Source: Synergistales bacterium (lineage in GTDB: Bacteria; Synergistota; Synergistia; Synergistales; Aminobacteriaceae). From it: 64,000 nucleotides of DNA. Within the stretch, counting starts at the first letter, position 1. Each line of letters opens with the position of its first letter. Of this stretch, positions 8,928 to 18,225 are shown one piece after another. Under the pieces are notes generated by a model. It saw nothing but the letters and a program-made list of their open reading frames with translations, was not told the origin of the DNA and ran no database searches. The position numbers and the translations under genes were made by a program. Where the stretch lies: assembly GCA_025997955.1 (NCBI GenBank), contig BNVH01000004.1, forward strand, positions 15,289-79,288. The letters are read 5' to 3'.

Positions 8928-9929
8928 TTGAAGAAGAGTATGAAGAAGAGTTTGAAGTTGTGTTTTGCGTCGTTGTCGGTTTTTGTTTTGTTGTTTGTGG
9001 CGCTTTGCGGCTCGGCGTCGGCCGCTCTTGATCTAAAGTTGGGACATGCCATCAACGAAAAGGACGTTTTTCACGAGGCCGCGCTGAAGTTCAAGGAGAT
9101 AGTCGAGGAAAAAACGAAGGGCGAACTCACTGTGACCATCTATCCCAACGCGAAGTTGGGAGACGAGCGCAACCTTCTCGAAAGCCTCAAGATGGGCACG
9201 GTCGACATGGGCATCGTCACCGGCGGCCCTGTCATCAACTTCCTTCCGTCGTTTGGCGTGCTCGACCTTCCGTTTTTGTTCGGCAGCGCCACTCAGGCAT
9301 ATAAGGTCTTGGACGGCCCGGTGGGTCAGGGTTTCTTCGCGGAGATGGAGAAGTTGGGCTGGAAGGGCCTCGCCTATGGCGAGCGCGGGTTCCGCAACCT
9401 GACCAACAGCAAGAAGGCCGTCGCGGCTCCGGACGATTTAAAGGGGCTCAAGATCAGAGTGATGCAAAACCCCATCTACATCGACGCCTTCACGGCCCTC
9501 GGCGCCAACGCCGTGCCTATGGCCTGGACTGAGACGCTGACCGCCCTTCAGCAGGGTACAATCGACGGACAGGAAAACCCGCTGAACGTCATCGTGGCCT
9601 ACAACATCAACGAGTCCAACAAGTACCTCTCCGTAACGAGACACTCCTACGCCCCGAACGTCATCATGATGAGCATGAGGACGTGGAACAAGCTCTCAGC
9701 CGACCAGCAGACAATCGTCTCGGAAGCCGCCAAGGCGGCCGCTCAGCACAACCGGGACATCGACAACAAAATGGAGGCCGACTGGCTGCAGGAGCTGAAA
9801 GACAAGGGAATGCAGGTAGTAGACAACCCCGACTTGGCTCTCTTCCGCGAGGCCGTAAAGAGCGTCTACGAGAAGTACGAGCCTCAGTATGGCAAAGAGC
9901 TAATTCAGTCCATTCTCGACACAAAATAG
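8928..9929 (+). CDS. dctP: TRAP transporter solute-binding protein (DctP family)
   Basis: 333 aa. It begins at TTG 8928 with GGGAGGTG 8-9 nt upstream. A signal peptide covers about residues 1-32 (Lys-rich start, hydrophobic core, ASA end). The mature part has the DctP motifs: LGHAINEKDVFHEAA, a carboxylate-binding arginine region in LKGLKIRVMQNP, and IDGQENP. It captures an organic acid in the periplasm for the DctQM permease encoded next. The first 70 nt of the gene use T-rich codons unlike the rest. The substrate is unknown; the neighbouring ilvD suggests a hydroxy or sugar acid, which is inference only. Confidence 0.93.
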   Translation: MKKSMKKSLKLCFASLSVFVLLFVALCGSASAALDLKLGHAINEKDVFHEAALKFKEIVEEKTKGELTVTIYPNAKLGDERNLLESLKMGTVDMGIVTGGPVINFLPSFGVLDLPFLFGSATQAYKVLDGPVGQGFFAEMEKLGWKGLAYGERGFRNLTNSKKAVAAPDDLKGLKIRVMQNPIYIDAFTALGANAVPMAWTETLTALQQGTIDGQENPLNVIVAYNINESNKYLSVTRHSYAPNVIMMSMRTWNKLSADQQTIVSEAAKAAAQHNRDIDNKMEADWLQELKDKGMQVVDNPDLALFREAVKSVYEKYEPQYGKELIQSILDTK

Positions 9930-9936
9930 AATTATT

Positions 9937-10437
9937 ATGGAAGAAACTCAAAAAGTCGCCCCGGCCTTGCTGTTGAAGCCCCTAAGTGATCGCGTCAACG
10001 GTTTTTGCGAGGCGGCCCTGTTCGTGACGATAGTCGCCATGACCGTCGTCACGATACTGCAAATAGTATTTCGTATTTGGTTTAGGGCCCTCACTTGGAG
10101 CGAAGAACTGACGTGCTTTTTGCTCGTCGCGGCGTCTTTCCTCGGCACGGCCGTAGCTTTCAAGCGCGGGGCTCATATAGCGGTCACATTTTTAGCGGAC
10201 GCCGTCCCCAAGCCCCTCGCAAAGCTATTGTTAATAGCCGTCGCCTGCGTTGGGGTCGCCTTTTTTGCCGTCGTATCCTGGTACGGCGCAGTCCTGAGCT
10301 ATCAGGAACGCGCTCAGACGGCTACGGCCATAGCCATATCCATGGGCTGGATCTACCTTATATTCCCCGTATCGGGTATAATCGTCATCCTTCACCTACT
10401 GTCCCGTATCGAGGAGCTTTTGAAAGGACAAGCGTGA
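9937..10437 (+). CDS. dctQ: TRAP transporter small permease (DctQ family)
   Basis: 166 aa with four predicted TM segments (about residues 25-47, 55-78, 92-115, 137-158) and the characteristic TWSEELTCFLLVAASFLGTAVAFKRGAHI stretch, shown here in part as WSEEL and FKRGAHI. It is the small membrane subunit that pairs with DctM. It begins 8 bp after dctP and its TGA overlaps the dctM start by one base (TGATG). Confidence 0.9.
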   Translation: MEETQKVAPALLLKPLSDRVNGFCEAALFVTIVAMTVVTILQIVFRIWFRALTWSEELTCFLLVAASFLGTAVAFKRGAHIAVTFLADAVPKPLAKLLLIAVACVGVAFFAVVSWYGAVLSYQERAQTATAIAISMGWIYLIFPVSGIIVILHLLSRIEELLKGQA

Positions 10438-11717
10438 TGGGCGCGATACTCATAGTCTCGTTTTTGGCGCTTCTGCTGTTTGGCGTGCCTATAGCGCTCG
10501 CCGTCGGCGCGTCGTCGCTGCTCGTGATGGCGCTCTCCGAAATGCCTCTTGAGGCCCTGCCTCAGACGCTTTTCGCCGGGGTGAACTCCTTCTCTTTGGT
10601 GGCTGTGCCGTTTTTTGTGCTGGCCGGGGACCTCTTGGCAAAAGGAGGAATTAGCGAGCGCATCGTGGCGTTCGCCGAGGCGACTCTGGGACGTATCAGG
10701 GGAGGGCTTTCTATAGTCTCGGTCATAGCGTCCATGTTCATAGCCGCCATATCGGGCAGCGGGGCCGCGACAACAGCGGCGGTGGGCGCGTCCCTGCTGC
10801 CTCAGCTGAAGGAAAAAGGGTATGATTTGGACTTCTCGGCGGCGCTGATAGCGGCGGCCGGGACAATCGGCGTCGTCATACCTCCGTCCGTCCCGATGGT
10901 CCTTTACGCCGTCATAGTCGGCGTTCCGGTGAGTAAGCTCTTCATGGCGGGCTTCATTCCGGGCATATTTATGGGCGGAGCCCTCATAATCTACGCGCTT
11001 CACATCGCCCGCAAACGCGGCTATCCGGCGAGCGAGAAGGTGAGCGGAAAAGTAAAGTTCGCGCTTTTCGGCAAAGCCCTGTGGGGCCTGATGACGCCTA
11101 TCATTATACTTGGCGGCATTTTCTCCGGGTTTTTCACGCCCTCCGAGGCGGCCGCCATTGCCGTTGCCTACTCTCTCTTCGTTGCCGTTTTCGTGTATAA
11201 AACCCTTGACCTCAAGCAGATATATCACCTAATCGTCAACGCCGGCGTCACCTCGGCGCTGATTATGTTCATCATCGCCACGGCCAAAATTTTCGGCTGG
11301 GAGTTGGCCTTTTACGAAATTCCGGACAAAATCGCCAAGATGATGCTACAGGCGGCGGGAAACACGAGCTTCATGGTGTACTTGATGATCACCGTCATGG
11401 TTTTGATAGCTGGCATGTTCATGGAGACGGCCTCGGCGTTGATAATCCTGACCCCGATATTTTTGCCGGCCATAGTCGGCGTCGGAGGGGACATGATTCA
11501 CTTCGGACTCATACTGACCGTCGGCTTGGCTATTGGCATGGCCACGCCTCCCGTCGCCATCGACATCTACGTCGCCAGCGCCATCACCGGTTTGTCGCTT
11601 GAGGAGATAAGCCGCCCAATCATTCCTATGGTCGTAGCCTTGATTTTAGTTCTACTTGTGCTAACATACGTTCCTTGGATAACGCTCATTCTGCCGCGCC
11701 TCGTGTACGGATTCTAA
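10437..11717 (+). CDS. dctM: TRAP transporter large permease (DctM family)
   Basis: 426 aa, about 12 TM segments. The start is ATG 10437, inside the stop of dctQ; a longer reading frame opening at 10095 overlaps dctQ and is not coding there. Family motifs include GVPIALAVGASSL, FFVLAGDLLAKGGIS, IAAISGSGAATTAAVG and a C-terminal GLAIGMATPPVAI. It is the ion-coupled carrier subunit of the transporter formed with the two preceding genes. Confidence 0.93.
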   Translation: MGAILIVSFLALLLFGVPIALAVGASSLLVMALSEMPLEALPQTLFAGVNSFSLVAVPFFVLAGDLLAKGGISERIVAFAEATLGRIRGGLSIVSVIASMFIAAISGSGAATTAAVGASLLPQLKEKGYDLDFSAALIAAAGTIGVVIPPSVPMVLYAVIVGVPVSKLFMAGFIPGIFMGGALIIYALHIARKRGYPASEKVSGKVKFALFGKALWGLMTPIIILGGIFSGFFTPSEAAAIAVAYSLFVAVFVYKTLDLKQIYHLIVNAGVTSALIMFIIATAKIFGWELAFYEIPDKIAKMMLQAAGNTSFMVYLMITVMVLIAGMFMETASALIILTPIFLPAIVGVGGDMIHFGLILTVGLAIGMATPPVAIDIYVASAITGLSLEEISRPIIPMVVALILVLLVLTYVPWITLILPRLVYGF

Positions 11718-11802
11718 GCGTGTCGGGGAGATAGGCGACGCCAAGTCCGCGGCCCGGCCCGAAAAGGTCGGGTCGCTGTTTAGAAAAGGGGAATATTAAA
11801 TT

Positions 11803-12684
11803 TTGAATTTTCGTACATTGTTTGCGGATTCGTGCCTTGTCTTATGCGCGCTTTTCTGGGGAATCGGCTTTGTGTCCATGAAGGACTCGCTCGCGTTTTA
11901 TCCGACGTGGTGGCTACTCTCCATGCGTTTCGGCGGAGGAACGCTTTTGATGGGCGCGTGTTTTTATAGGCGCATAGCCGCGAGTTTCAAAAGCGGACAT
12001 GCCATACTCGACATCGCCAGCGGCGCGACCATCGGCATTTTTCTTTTTCTCGGCATGGGCGTTCAGACTCTTGGCCTCAACTTCACAGGAGCCGGCAAGC
12101 AGGCCTTTTTGACGGCCGGCTACATAGTCATGGTGCCCCTCATAATATGGGCTATGAGCAGAAAATTTCCTGGATGGCTCTGCGTCGCGGGATCTGTCAT
12201 ATGCTTCGCGGGTATGGGCTTGCTGACGTCGGACATAGCTGACCCTCTCAATATCGGGGATGTCCTGACCATTATCTCGGCTCTGTTCTTCGCGGCGCAG
12301 ATAATCGCCATATCGCGCTGCGCTTTGAAAAGCGACCCGTTCGTGCTCACGTTTTGGCAGTTTCTCGTATCGTTGGTATGCTCGCTTGTCTTAGCGTTCA
12401 TTTTTGAGGGACGTTTTGTGTGGCGCGGAATGGATAGCTTGCCCGACTTGCTCTTCATCGTGTTTTTTTGCACGTTTTTATGTTTTACGATTCAAAACGT
12501 AGCGCAAAAGCACACGAGCGCCGCTCACGCCGCGCTGCTTCTCGGGCTTGAGTCGGTGTTCGGCCTCCTGGGCGGGGTTTTTATGCTCGGCGAGATATTT
12601 ACGTCCCAGATGGGCTTGGGATGCTCCCTGATATTCGGCGCCGTGCTTCTTGTGGAGGTAGCGCCGGCGTTCGCGAGGAAGTAG
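11803..12684 (+). CDS. EamA/DMT-family transporter
   Basis: 293 aa with ten predicted TM helices in two EamA repeats. The N-terminus has ALFWGIGFVSMKDSL and the fifth helix region has GAGKQAFLTAGYIVMVPL, typical of the drug/metabolite transporter superfamily (RhaT/YdcZ-like exporters of small metabolites or amino acids). It starts at TTG 11803, with AAAAGGGGA upstream. It lies 85 bp after dctM on the same strand and could be co-transcribed. The substrate is unknown. Confidence 0.88.
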   Translation: MNFRTLFADSCLVLCALFWGIGFVSMKDSLAFYPTWWLLSMRFGGGTLLMGACFYRRIAASFKSGHAILDIASGATIGIFLFLGMGVQTLGLNFTGAGKQAFLTAGYIVMVPLIIWAMSRKFPGWLCVAGSVICFAGMGLLTSDIADPLNIGDVLTIISALFFAAQIIAISRCALKSDPFVLTFWQFLVSLVCSLVLAFIFEGRFVWRGMDSLPDLLFIVFFCTFLCFTIQNVAQKHTSAAHAALLLGLESVFGLLGGVFMLGEIFTSQMGLGCSLIFGAVLLVEVAPAFARK

Positions 12685-12876
12685 AATATGAATTTGACTT
12701 TTTTCAGAAAGCAATGCTATACTAACGGGCAGTAAAATTTACCGCAATTTTCGGGTAGCTAACTATCGAACTATCAAGATTGGCAAGTGTGTTCGATCAC
12801 TTTGTCGATCAAACTTCATTTTATTAGTGTCATCTCTATTCAGCGCGGTTAAAAAATAAATAAGGAGGTAATTTGA

Positions 12877-14034
12877 ATGCACTTTTTCGAGTTTACGGAA
12901 GAGCAGACGATGTTGCGCAAGGCGGTTCGGGAATTTGTGGAGGCCGAAATCGCCCCAAAGGCTGCGGAGTGGGACGAAAAAGACGAATGCCCCGTGGGCC
13001 TTTTTAAGGCGATGGGCGGAATTGGTATCAACGGAGTATTCGTCCCTGAGCAGTACGGCGGCGGCGGAATGGGTTTTGTGGGACGTAGTATTTGCCTTGA
13101 GGAAATTTCCCGTCACTCCGCCGGGCTGGGTATTGCCATGATGACCCATCACCTGGGTATATACCCCATTTTGCAGTATGGCTCAGAGGAGCAAAAAAAG
13201 AAGTATCTTCCAGACTTCTGCTCCGGCGCCAAAATCGCTGGCCTTGCCGTGACCGAGCCTGGCGGCGGCTCCGACTTCAGCGGGCAGAAAACCCTCGCCG
13301 AGAAAAAAGACGGCGGATGGGTGCTCAACGGCAGAAAATGCTTCATCACAAACTCCCACATCGCGGACGTGACGATTCTTACCGCTAAAACTGGCGAGGA
13401 CGAAAAAGGCCGCAACAAGTTGAGCACTTTCCTTATCGAAAAGGAGGCCAAGGGTTTCGAGCCGGGGCGCAAAGAGCATAAATTAGGCCTTCGCGGGTCG
13501 GTAACGGGAGACTTGGTGCTGTCGGACGTGAAACTCGCTGAGGATGCTCTGGTGGGGAAAGAAGGCGCGGGAGCCAAAATCGGCATGGAGGGCATTGGCG
13601 AGGTCGGCCGAGCTGGAATGAGCGCGATTTGCGTTGGCATTTTGCGGGGTTGCGTGGAAGAAGCGGTGAAGTTCGCCAACGAAAGAATCGTTTACGGTAA
13701 GCCTATCGCGAAGCTCCAAGCGATTCAGCTTGAGGTGGCGAAGATTCGGACAGCCTACGAGGCGGCGCGTTTGTTGACCTACTACGCGGCGAGCCTGAAA
13801 GACAACGGGAAGCCCTGCTCAAACGAGGTGGCCACGGCAAAGTACTACTCCACCGAGGCTGCCGTGGAAGCGTCCAAGCGGACGATGGACCTGATGGGCG
13901 GGTACGGCGTGATCAATGAATACCCTGTGGGCCGTTTCTTGCGGGACGCGCTGGCATCGATTCCCTCCGGCGGGACGTCTCATATTATGCAAGTTATCAT
14001 GGCCGCCAACACGCTGAGTTCATTCCAGGCGTAA
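12877..14034 (+). CDS. Acyl-CoA dehydrogenase family flavoprotein 1 (catalytic-Glu variant)
   Basis: 385 aa, normal for the family, starting at ATG 12877 after AAGGAGG. Motifs: N-terminal helical FTEEQTMLRKAVREF, FAD-binding AVTEPGGGSDF and WVLNGRKCFITNS, C-terminal MDLMGGYGVINEYPVGRFLRDA. At the position of the usual catalytic glutamate (YEGT in butyryl/medium-chain enzymes) it has S-G365-G-T, so the standard base is missing. From memory of the family, E. coli CaiA, a crotonobetainyl-CoA reductase, shows a similar SGGS here. The gene is followed by etfB and etfA, so electrons pass via ETF. It may work as an enoyl-CoA reductase rather than a dehydrogenase (inference). Confidence 0.92.
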   Translation: MHFFEFTEEQTMLRKAVREFVEAEIAPKAAEWDEKDECPVGLFKAMGGIGINGVFVPEQYGGGGMGFVGRSICLEEISRHSAGLGIAMMTHHLGIYPILQYGSEEQKKKYLPDFCSGAKIAGLAVTEPGGGSDFSGQKTLAEKKDGGWVLNGRKCFITNSHIADVTILTAKTGEDEKGRNKLSTFLIEKEAKGFEPGRKEHKLGLRGSVTGDLVLSDVKLAEDALVGKEGAGAKIGMEGIGEVGRAGMSAICVGILRGCVEEAVKFANERIVYGKPIAKLQAIQLEVAKIRTAYEAARLLTYYAASLKDNGKPCSNEVATAKYYSTEAAVEASKRTMDLMGGYGVINEYPVGRFLRDALASIPSGGTSHIMQVIMAANTLSSFQA

Positions 14035-14046
14035 AACGTTCAAGTC

Positions 14047-14874
14047 ATGACGTACAACATCGCTGTCTGCGTCAAACCAGTACCGGATCCCAAACATTAC
14101 GACAAGGTCACTATTGACCCTGTGCGGAAAACCATTACTCGCACAGGTATTCCCACGTTGTTGAATCCAGTGGATAAAAATGCTTTGGAGGCGGCTTTAC
14201 AGTTGCGCGAACAGTACACGGGGACTGTGACGGCTATTTCCATGGCTCCGCCGGACGCCGGCGAAATTCTCCGAGAGGCTCTGGCGATAGGCGCCGACGA
14301 AGCCTATCTCCTGAGCGACCGGGCTTTTGGCGGCGCGGATACCTTAGCTACGTCCTATACACTTTTTCATGGCCTGAAGAAACTTGAAGCCGCCAAAGGT
14401 TACAGTTTCGATTTTGTATTGTGCGGCTGTGAAAGCGCCGACGGAGCCACCGCGCAGGTTTCCTCTCAGCTTGGGGAATGGCTGGGCTATCCTCACCTGT
14501 GGAATGTATTTTCCTTGCAGGAAGTTGATCCAAAAACGTTTTCCATTAAAACGAAATTGGAAAACGGGTACATGGAGTGGAGAGCTCAGGCGCCTCTCGT
14601 GCTGGGAGTGTCTCGCGAGCTGAATAAACCTCGTTTTACGTCGGTCATGGGGATAATGAAGGCAAAAAACAAGCCCCTGCAAGTGTGGGGGCGCGAGGAT
14701 TTGCCGGAGGCGAAAGACGAGTTTTTGGGCCTAAAAGGCTCTCCCACACAGCCGGGGGAAATATTCACCCCGGACATGAAGCGCTCTGGTAAAGTTTTGG
14801 CGGGGACGCCCGAGGAAATCGCCGGACGTATCGTGACGATACTGAGAGCCAACGGCGTCGTGGTAGGTGGTTGA
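14047..14874 (+). CDS. etfB: Electron transfer flavoprotein, beta subunit
   Basis: 275 aa. It shows the EtfB N-terminus (AVCVKPVPDP), NPVDKNALEAAL, a nucleotide-binding GADEAYLLSDRAFGGADTLAT and the signature VLGVSRELNKPRFTSVMGIMKAKNKPL. It forms the ETF heterodimer with the next gene and exchanges electrons with the adjacent acyl-CoA dehydrogenase. It starts 12 bp after that gene without an obvious Shine-Dalgarno, suggesting coupled translation. Confidence 0.94.
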   Translation: MTYNIAVCVKPVPDPKHYDKVTIDPVRKTITRTGIPTLLNPVDKNALEAALQLREQYTGTVTAISMAPPDAGEILREALAIGADEAYLLSDRAFGGADTLATSYTLFHGLKKLEAAKGYSFDFVLCGCESADGATAQVSSQLGEWLGYPHLWNVFSLQEVDPKTFSIKTKLENGYMEWRAQAPLVLGVSRELNKPRFTSVMGIMKAKNKPLQVWGREDLPEAKDEFLGLKGSPTQPGEIFTPDMKRSGKVLAGTPEEIAGRIVTILRANGVVVGG

Positions 14875-14877
14875 CTT

Positions 14878-15879
14878 ATGAGTAAAAAAATATGGGTACA
14901 TGCTGAAGTAGCGGACGGAAAAATAGCAAACGTGACGTACGAACTCCTTTCCAAAGCCTACGACCTTGCCGGGGAAATGGGAGACGGCACGGAAGTGGAA
15001 GCCACACTCGTGGGCAGCGGGTTAGAGGAAGAAGCTGGCCATCTGGCGCGATTTGGAGCAAAAAAGATATACTTAGCGGACGATTCGAAATTGAAGCTCT
15101 ACTCCCCGGTAATCTACGCTCCGATATTGGCCGACCTGGCGGCGGCGAATTCTCCGGAGATATACATTTTTGGGGCGACGGCGACGGGTTCGGCTCTGGG
15201 TCCGGCTGTGGCGGCGCGTTTGAAAACGGGAATGGCGGCCCACTGCGTGAACCTGCTCTTAGACGAGCGAAAGCAATTGAAAGCCTTAGTCCCCTCCTTT
15301 GGCGGCAAGGTTATTGGAGAAATACTGTGCCCGAGTAAATTGCCGCAAATGGCCAGTGTGAAGCCAGGTATTTTCGTGAAGAAAGACCCTGTTCCCATGC
15401 CGAAGCGAGTGGAAAAAGTAGATTTGGGCGTCTATGAAAAACTCTTCGACGCAAAGGGATTAGAGGCGGTGGGGGTCGTCCGGCGCCCGCCCGAGGGGTT
15501 GCCGCTGAACGAAGCTCAGGTTGTGCTCTGCGGCGGATATGGAATAGGCTCACAAGAAAACTGGAATACGCTGGAAAAACTCGCCCACTTACTGGGTGGA
15601 GCGACAGCCTCCACACGCCCCGCGGTGGACGAGGGCTGGACGGGAGAGCATAACATGGTCGGAACCAGCGGCCAGAGCATCCGTCCTAAGGTCTACATAG
15701 GGTTCGGCATATCGGGAGCGACGCACCACATCTGCGGAATGAACGAGTCTGGAGTGGTGATAAGCGTGAATCGCGACGAGGAATCGCCGATTTTTCAGGT
15801 ATCGGACTTCCTTGTGCAGGGAGACGTGAACGTCATCCTTCCCGCTTTGCTCGAAGCGGTTAAATCGGAAATGGAGTAA
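14878..15879 (+). CDS. etfA: Electron transfer flavoprotein, alpha subunit
   Basis: 333 aa. The C-terminal FAD domain (about residues 205-325) contains LCGGYGIGSQENW, TRPAVDEGW, GTSGQSIRPKVYIGFGISGATHH and INRDEESPIFQVSDF-like segments, the last read here as VNRDEESPIFQVSDF. The N-terminal half is the ETF-type AMP/FAD fold. It begins 3 bp after etfB. A weak hairpin with GCCCG/CGGGC arms lies in the 55-bp gap downstream. Confidence 0.94.
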   Translation: MSKKIWVHAEVADGKIANVTYELLSKAYDLAGEMGDGTEVEATLVGSGLEEEAGHLARFGAKKIYLADDSKLKLYSPVIYAPILADLAAANSPEIYIFGATATGSALGPAVAARLKTGMAAHCVNLLLDERKQLKALVPSFGGKVIGEILCPSKLPQMASVKPGIFVKKDPVPMPKRVEKVDLGVYEKLFDAKGLEAVGVVRRPPEGLPLNEAQVVLCGGYGIGSQENWNTLEKLAHLLGGATASTRPAVDEGWTGEHNMVGTSGQSIRPKVYIGFGISGATHHICGMNESGVVISVNRDEESPIFQVSDFLVQGDVNVILPALLEAVKSEME

Positions 15880-15934
15880 AACCGGCCCGCGAGACGACCG
15901 GGCTCGAAAATTCTACGTAAAGAAGGGTTTTCAA

Positions 15935-17320
15935 ATGAATACAGGAATTCTTGTCCTATTGGTGGCTTTTATCCTGTTTGGCGTTTTGGCTTTCAAGCAA
16001 TTGAACGCGCTTATTTTGGCTCCGATAGTGACTATTTTCGTGCTGATTTGTTTTGACATGCCCATCTTGGGCGTGCTGAGCTGGCCCAGCACCGCTCAGT
16101 GGGACTTTGGAACGGGGTTGATAGGGGCATTCATGCCCAACGCCACCAAGTATGTCACGCAGTACTTCTTGGTGTTTTTCGTGGGAGCGCTGTTCGGGGC
16201 TGTGTATCAGTTTACCGGCGCGGCAAAGTCCATTGCGAAGTGGATGGCCAGTAAGTGCCACGGTCAATACGTCGCGGGCATCATAATGACGATCACCGGA
16301 ATATTGACCTACGGCGGCATCAGCGGTTTTGTGGTGTTCTTTGTCATCTATCCCATCGCGCTTCACGTTTTTCGCGAGGCGAACATCACGCGCCGCCTCA
16401 TTCCGGGAGCAATTTCCGCAGGCTGTTGGACGTGGTCAATGTACGGCCCCGGCACTCCCGCGATTCAAAACGTCATTCCCGTGCGCGAACTGGGTACGAC
16501 GCCTACGGCGGCCTTCCTTCCCTCCCTCATCATCACGGTGCTCTCTTACGTTATGATCTTCGGGTGGTTAGAGTATCGCACCGCCGTCTTTAAGAAGAAG
16601 AACATCCTGTTCGACGACGTTTCGCTTCGCACACAGCTCACCGAAGACGAATTGAGAAACGAGGACAAGGACGAGAGCCTGCCCAACGTTTGGATTGCCT
16701 TCATCCCTATCGCCCTTATTCTGTTCTTCTTTAACGCCCCGCTCTTCCTAAACGCTCAGGGCAACCGCGTGGGGCTGCCGGTCGAGACAGCGGTCTTTAT
16801 CGGCGTAGCTGTCGCCACCATTCTGATGTACAAGCGCATCGCGGGGGGCATCGACGGATGGATCAAGATCTTCAACAAGGGCGCGGCCGACTCCGGCGTG
16901 GCCATTCTCAATACGGCCATCGTTGTTGGCTTCGGCGGAGTGGTGCAGCAAACTCAGGGCTTCAAGGATCTGATCGCCGCGCTTCAGACTTTTGACATGC
17001 CTCCGCTGTACTTCGTCTTCTTCACGGTGGCCATCGCGGCCGGAGCCTGTGGTTCCGCGTCAGGCGGACTGGGCGTGTCCTTCAACGCATTGAAAGACAC
17101 CTATATCGCTATCGGCGCTCCATTGCCCTACGTTCACCGCATCGCGGCCATCGCGTCCGGTACTCTGGACAGTCTGCCCCATCAGGGCGCGCAAATAACA
17201 CTATTGGGTATCTGTAAGCTGACCCACAGGGAAGCCTACTGGGACATCTTTATAACCCAGATCGCTATCCCCGTTATAGCTGGCTTGGTGTTTATCTGGC
17301 TGGGTATGGCGGGAATGTAA
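15935..17320 (+). CDS. GntP-like carboxylate permease 1
   Basis: 461 aa, about 12 TM segments. It has features of the GntP/ion-transporter superfamily: a glycine-rich GILTYGGISGFVVFFVIYP, SMYGPGTPAIQNVIP, and near the C-terminus GACGSASGGLGVSF with SGTLDSLPHQGA. These resemble the SLPHNGA loop of gluconate and related permeases. It sits between etfA and the enoyl-CoA hydratase and most likely imports the acid activated by the CoA-transferase of the same module (inference). A paralogous permease is at 22646-23959. Confidence 0.85.
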   Translation: MNTGILVLLVAFILFGVLAFKQLNALILAPIVTIFVLICFDMPILGVLSWPSTAQWDFGTGLIGAFMPNATKYVTQYFLVFFVGALFGAVYQFTGAAKSIAKWMASKCHGQYVAGIIMTITGILTYGGISGFVVFFVIYPIALHVFREANITRRLIPGAISAGCWTWSMYGPGTPAIQNVIPVRELGTTPTAAFLPSLIITVLSYVMIFGWLEYRTAVFKKKNILFDDVSLRTQLTEDELRNEDKDESLPNVWIAFIPIALILFFFNAPLFLNAQGNRVGLPVETAVFIGVAVATILMYKRIAGGIDGWIKIFNKGAADSGVAILNTAIVVGFGGVVQQTQGFKDLIAALQTFDMPPLYFVFFTVAIAAGACGSASGGLGVSFNALKDTYIAIGAPLPYVHRIAAIASGTLDSLPHQGAQITLLGICKLTHREAYWDIFITQIAIPVIAGLVFIWLGMAGM

Positions 17321-17358
17321 CGCGCGTGGAATATTGAGCAATTCGGCTTTTTAAAATG

Positions 17359-17388
17359 GTTAACGCTCAGAAGGTTTGAGGCGTTAAC
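17359..17388 (+). promoter_or_regulatory. Inverted repeat ahead of the enoyl-CoA hydratase gene
   Basis: Arms GTTAACGCTCA and TGAGGCGTTAAC (one unpaired base) enclose a 7-nt loop, followed by an A-tract and the GGAGGAGG ribosome site of the next gene. An A rather than T tract follows, so it is not a plus-strand terminator. It may be an operator or an mRNA-processing/stability hairpin between permease and hydratase. Confidence 0.5.
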
Positions 17389-17414
17389 AAAAAAAGTGGA
17401 GGAGGTCTTTGTAT

Positions 17415-18191
17415 ATGAACAATTTGCTTATGGAAGTGGAAAACGAAATAGCGGTGGTCACCATCAATCGACCCAAGTCCCTCAACGCGCTCAACAGTGA
17501 AACCTTGGCGGAGCTTAATCAATGTTTTTGTGAAATCGAAACGCGCAAGGACATCAAGGTCGTCATCTTGACCGGTTCGGGAGAGAAATCCTTTGTGGCC
17601 GGCGCGGACATCTCAGAGATGGTCAACGCTACCGCCGCGGAGGGCAGGACCATGGGTCTGCTCGCCTACAACGCGTTCGGGAAGCTGGAAAACATGCCTC
17701 AAGTGACCATCGCCGCGGTGAACGGCTTCGCTTTGGGCGGCGGCTGCGAAATTTCTATGGCCTGCGACATCCGCATTGCCTCCGAGAACGCCAAGTTCGG
17801 CCAGCCCGAGGTGGGCTTGGGTACCCTGCCCGGTTTTGGCGGCACCCAGCGGCTGCCGCGTCTCGTCGGCAAGGGCCGCGCGAAGGAACTCATCTTCACC
17901 TGTGACATGATAGACGCGCAGGAGGCCTATCGCATTGGCTTAGCCAACAAGGTGGTTCCTCTGGCGGAGCTCATCGACTATTGCAAAAAAATGGCGACAA
18001 AGATTATTTCCAAGGGCAGCTACGCCATCTCCTTAGCGAAGTCCGCTATCAACACCGGTCTTGATGTTGATTTGTCCAGCGGGCTGAAGCTTGAGGCGGA
18101 TCTCTTTGGCCTCTCCTTCGCGACGGCGGACAAGAAGGAAGGCATGTCGGCGTTTTTGGAGAAGCGGCAGGCGAAACTTACCGACTTTTAA
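17415..18191 (+). CDS. Enoyl-CoA hydratase / crotonase family protein
   Basis: 258 aa from ATG 17415 (GGAGGAGG 9 nt upstream); a TTG two codons earlier is less well placed. It carries the crotonase motifs GADISEM, NGFALGGGCEISMACDIRIA and FGQPEVGLGTLPGFGGTQRL, with both catalytic glutamates (GCE and QPE). Length and motifs fit short-chain 3-hydroxyacyl-CoA dehydratases (Crt). In this module it would hydrate an enoyl-CoA or dehydrate the 3-hydroxyacyl-CoA that feeds the flavoprotein. It is 35 bp from the CoA-transferase gene. Confidence 0.92.
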   Translation: MNNLLMEVENEIAVVTINRPKSLNALNSETLAELNQCFCEIETRKDIKVVILTGSGEKSFVAGADISEMVNATAAEGRTMGLLAYNAFGKLENMPQVTIAAVNGFALGGGCEISMACDIRIASENAKFGQPEVGLGTLPGFGGTQRLPRLVGKGRAKELIFTCDMIDAQEAYRIGLANKVVPLAELIDYCKKMATKIISKGSYAISLAKSAINTGLDVDLSSGLKLEADLFGLSFATADKKEGMSAFLEKRQAKLTDF

Positions 18192-18225
18192 CGAGTCCGC
18201 TGAGAAGATTGGGAAGGCTGTAAAA

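Noticed and set aside
10095..10436. N-terminal extension of the dctM frame
   Set aside because: Overlaps dctQ in another frame and encodes Arg-rich, non-membrane sequence; the TGATG junction gives the real start.
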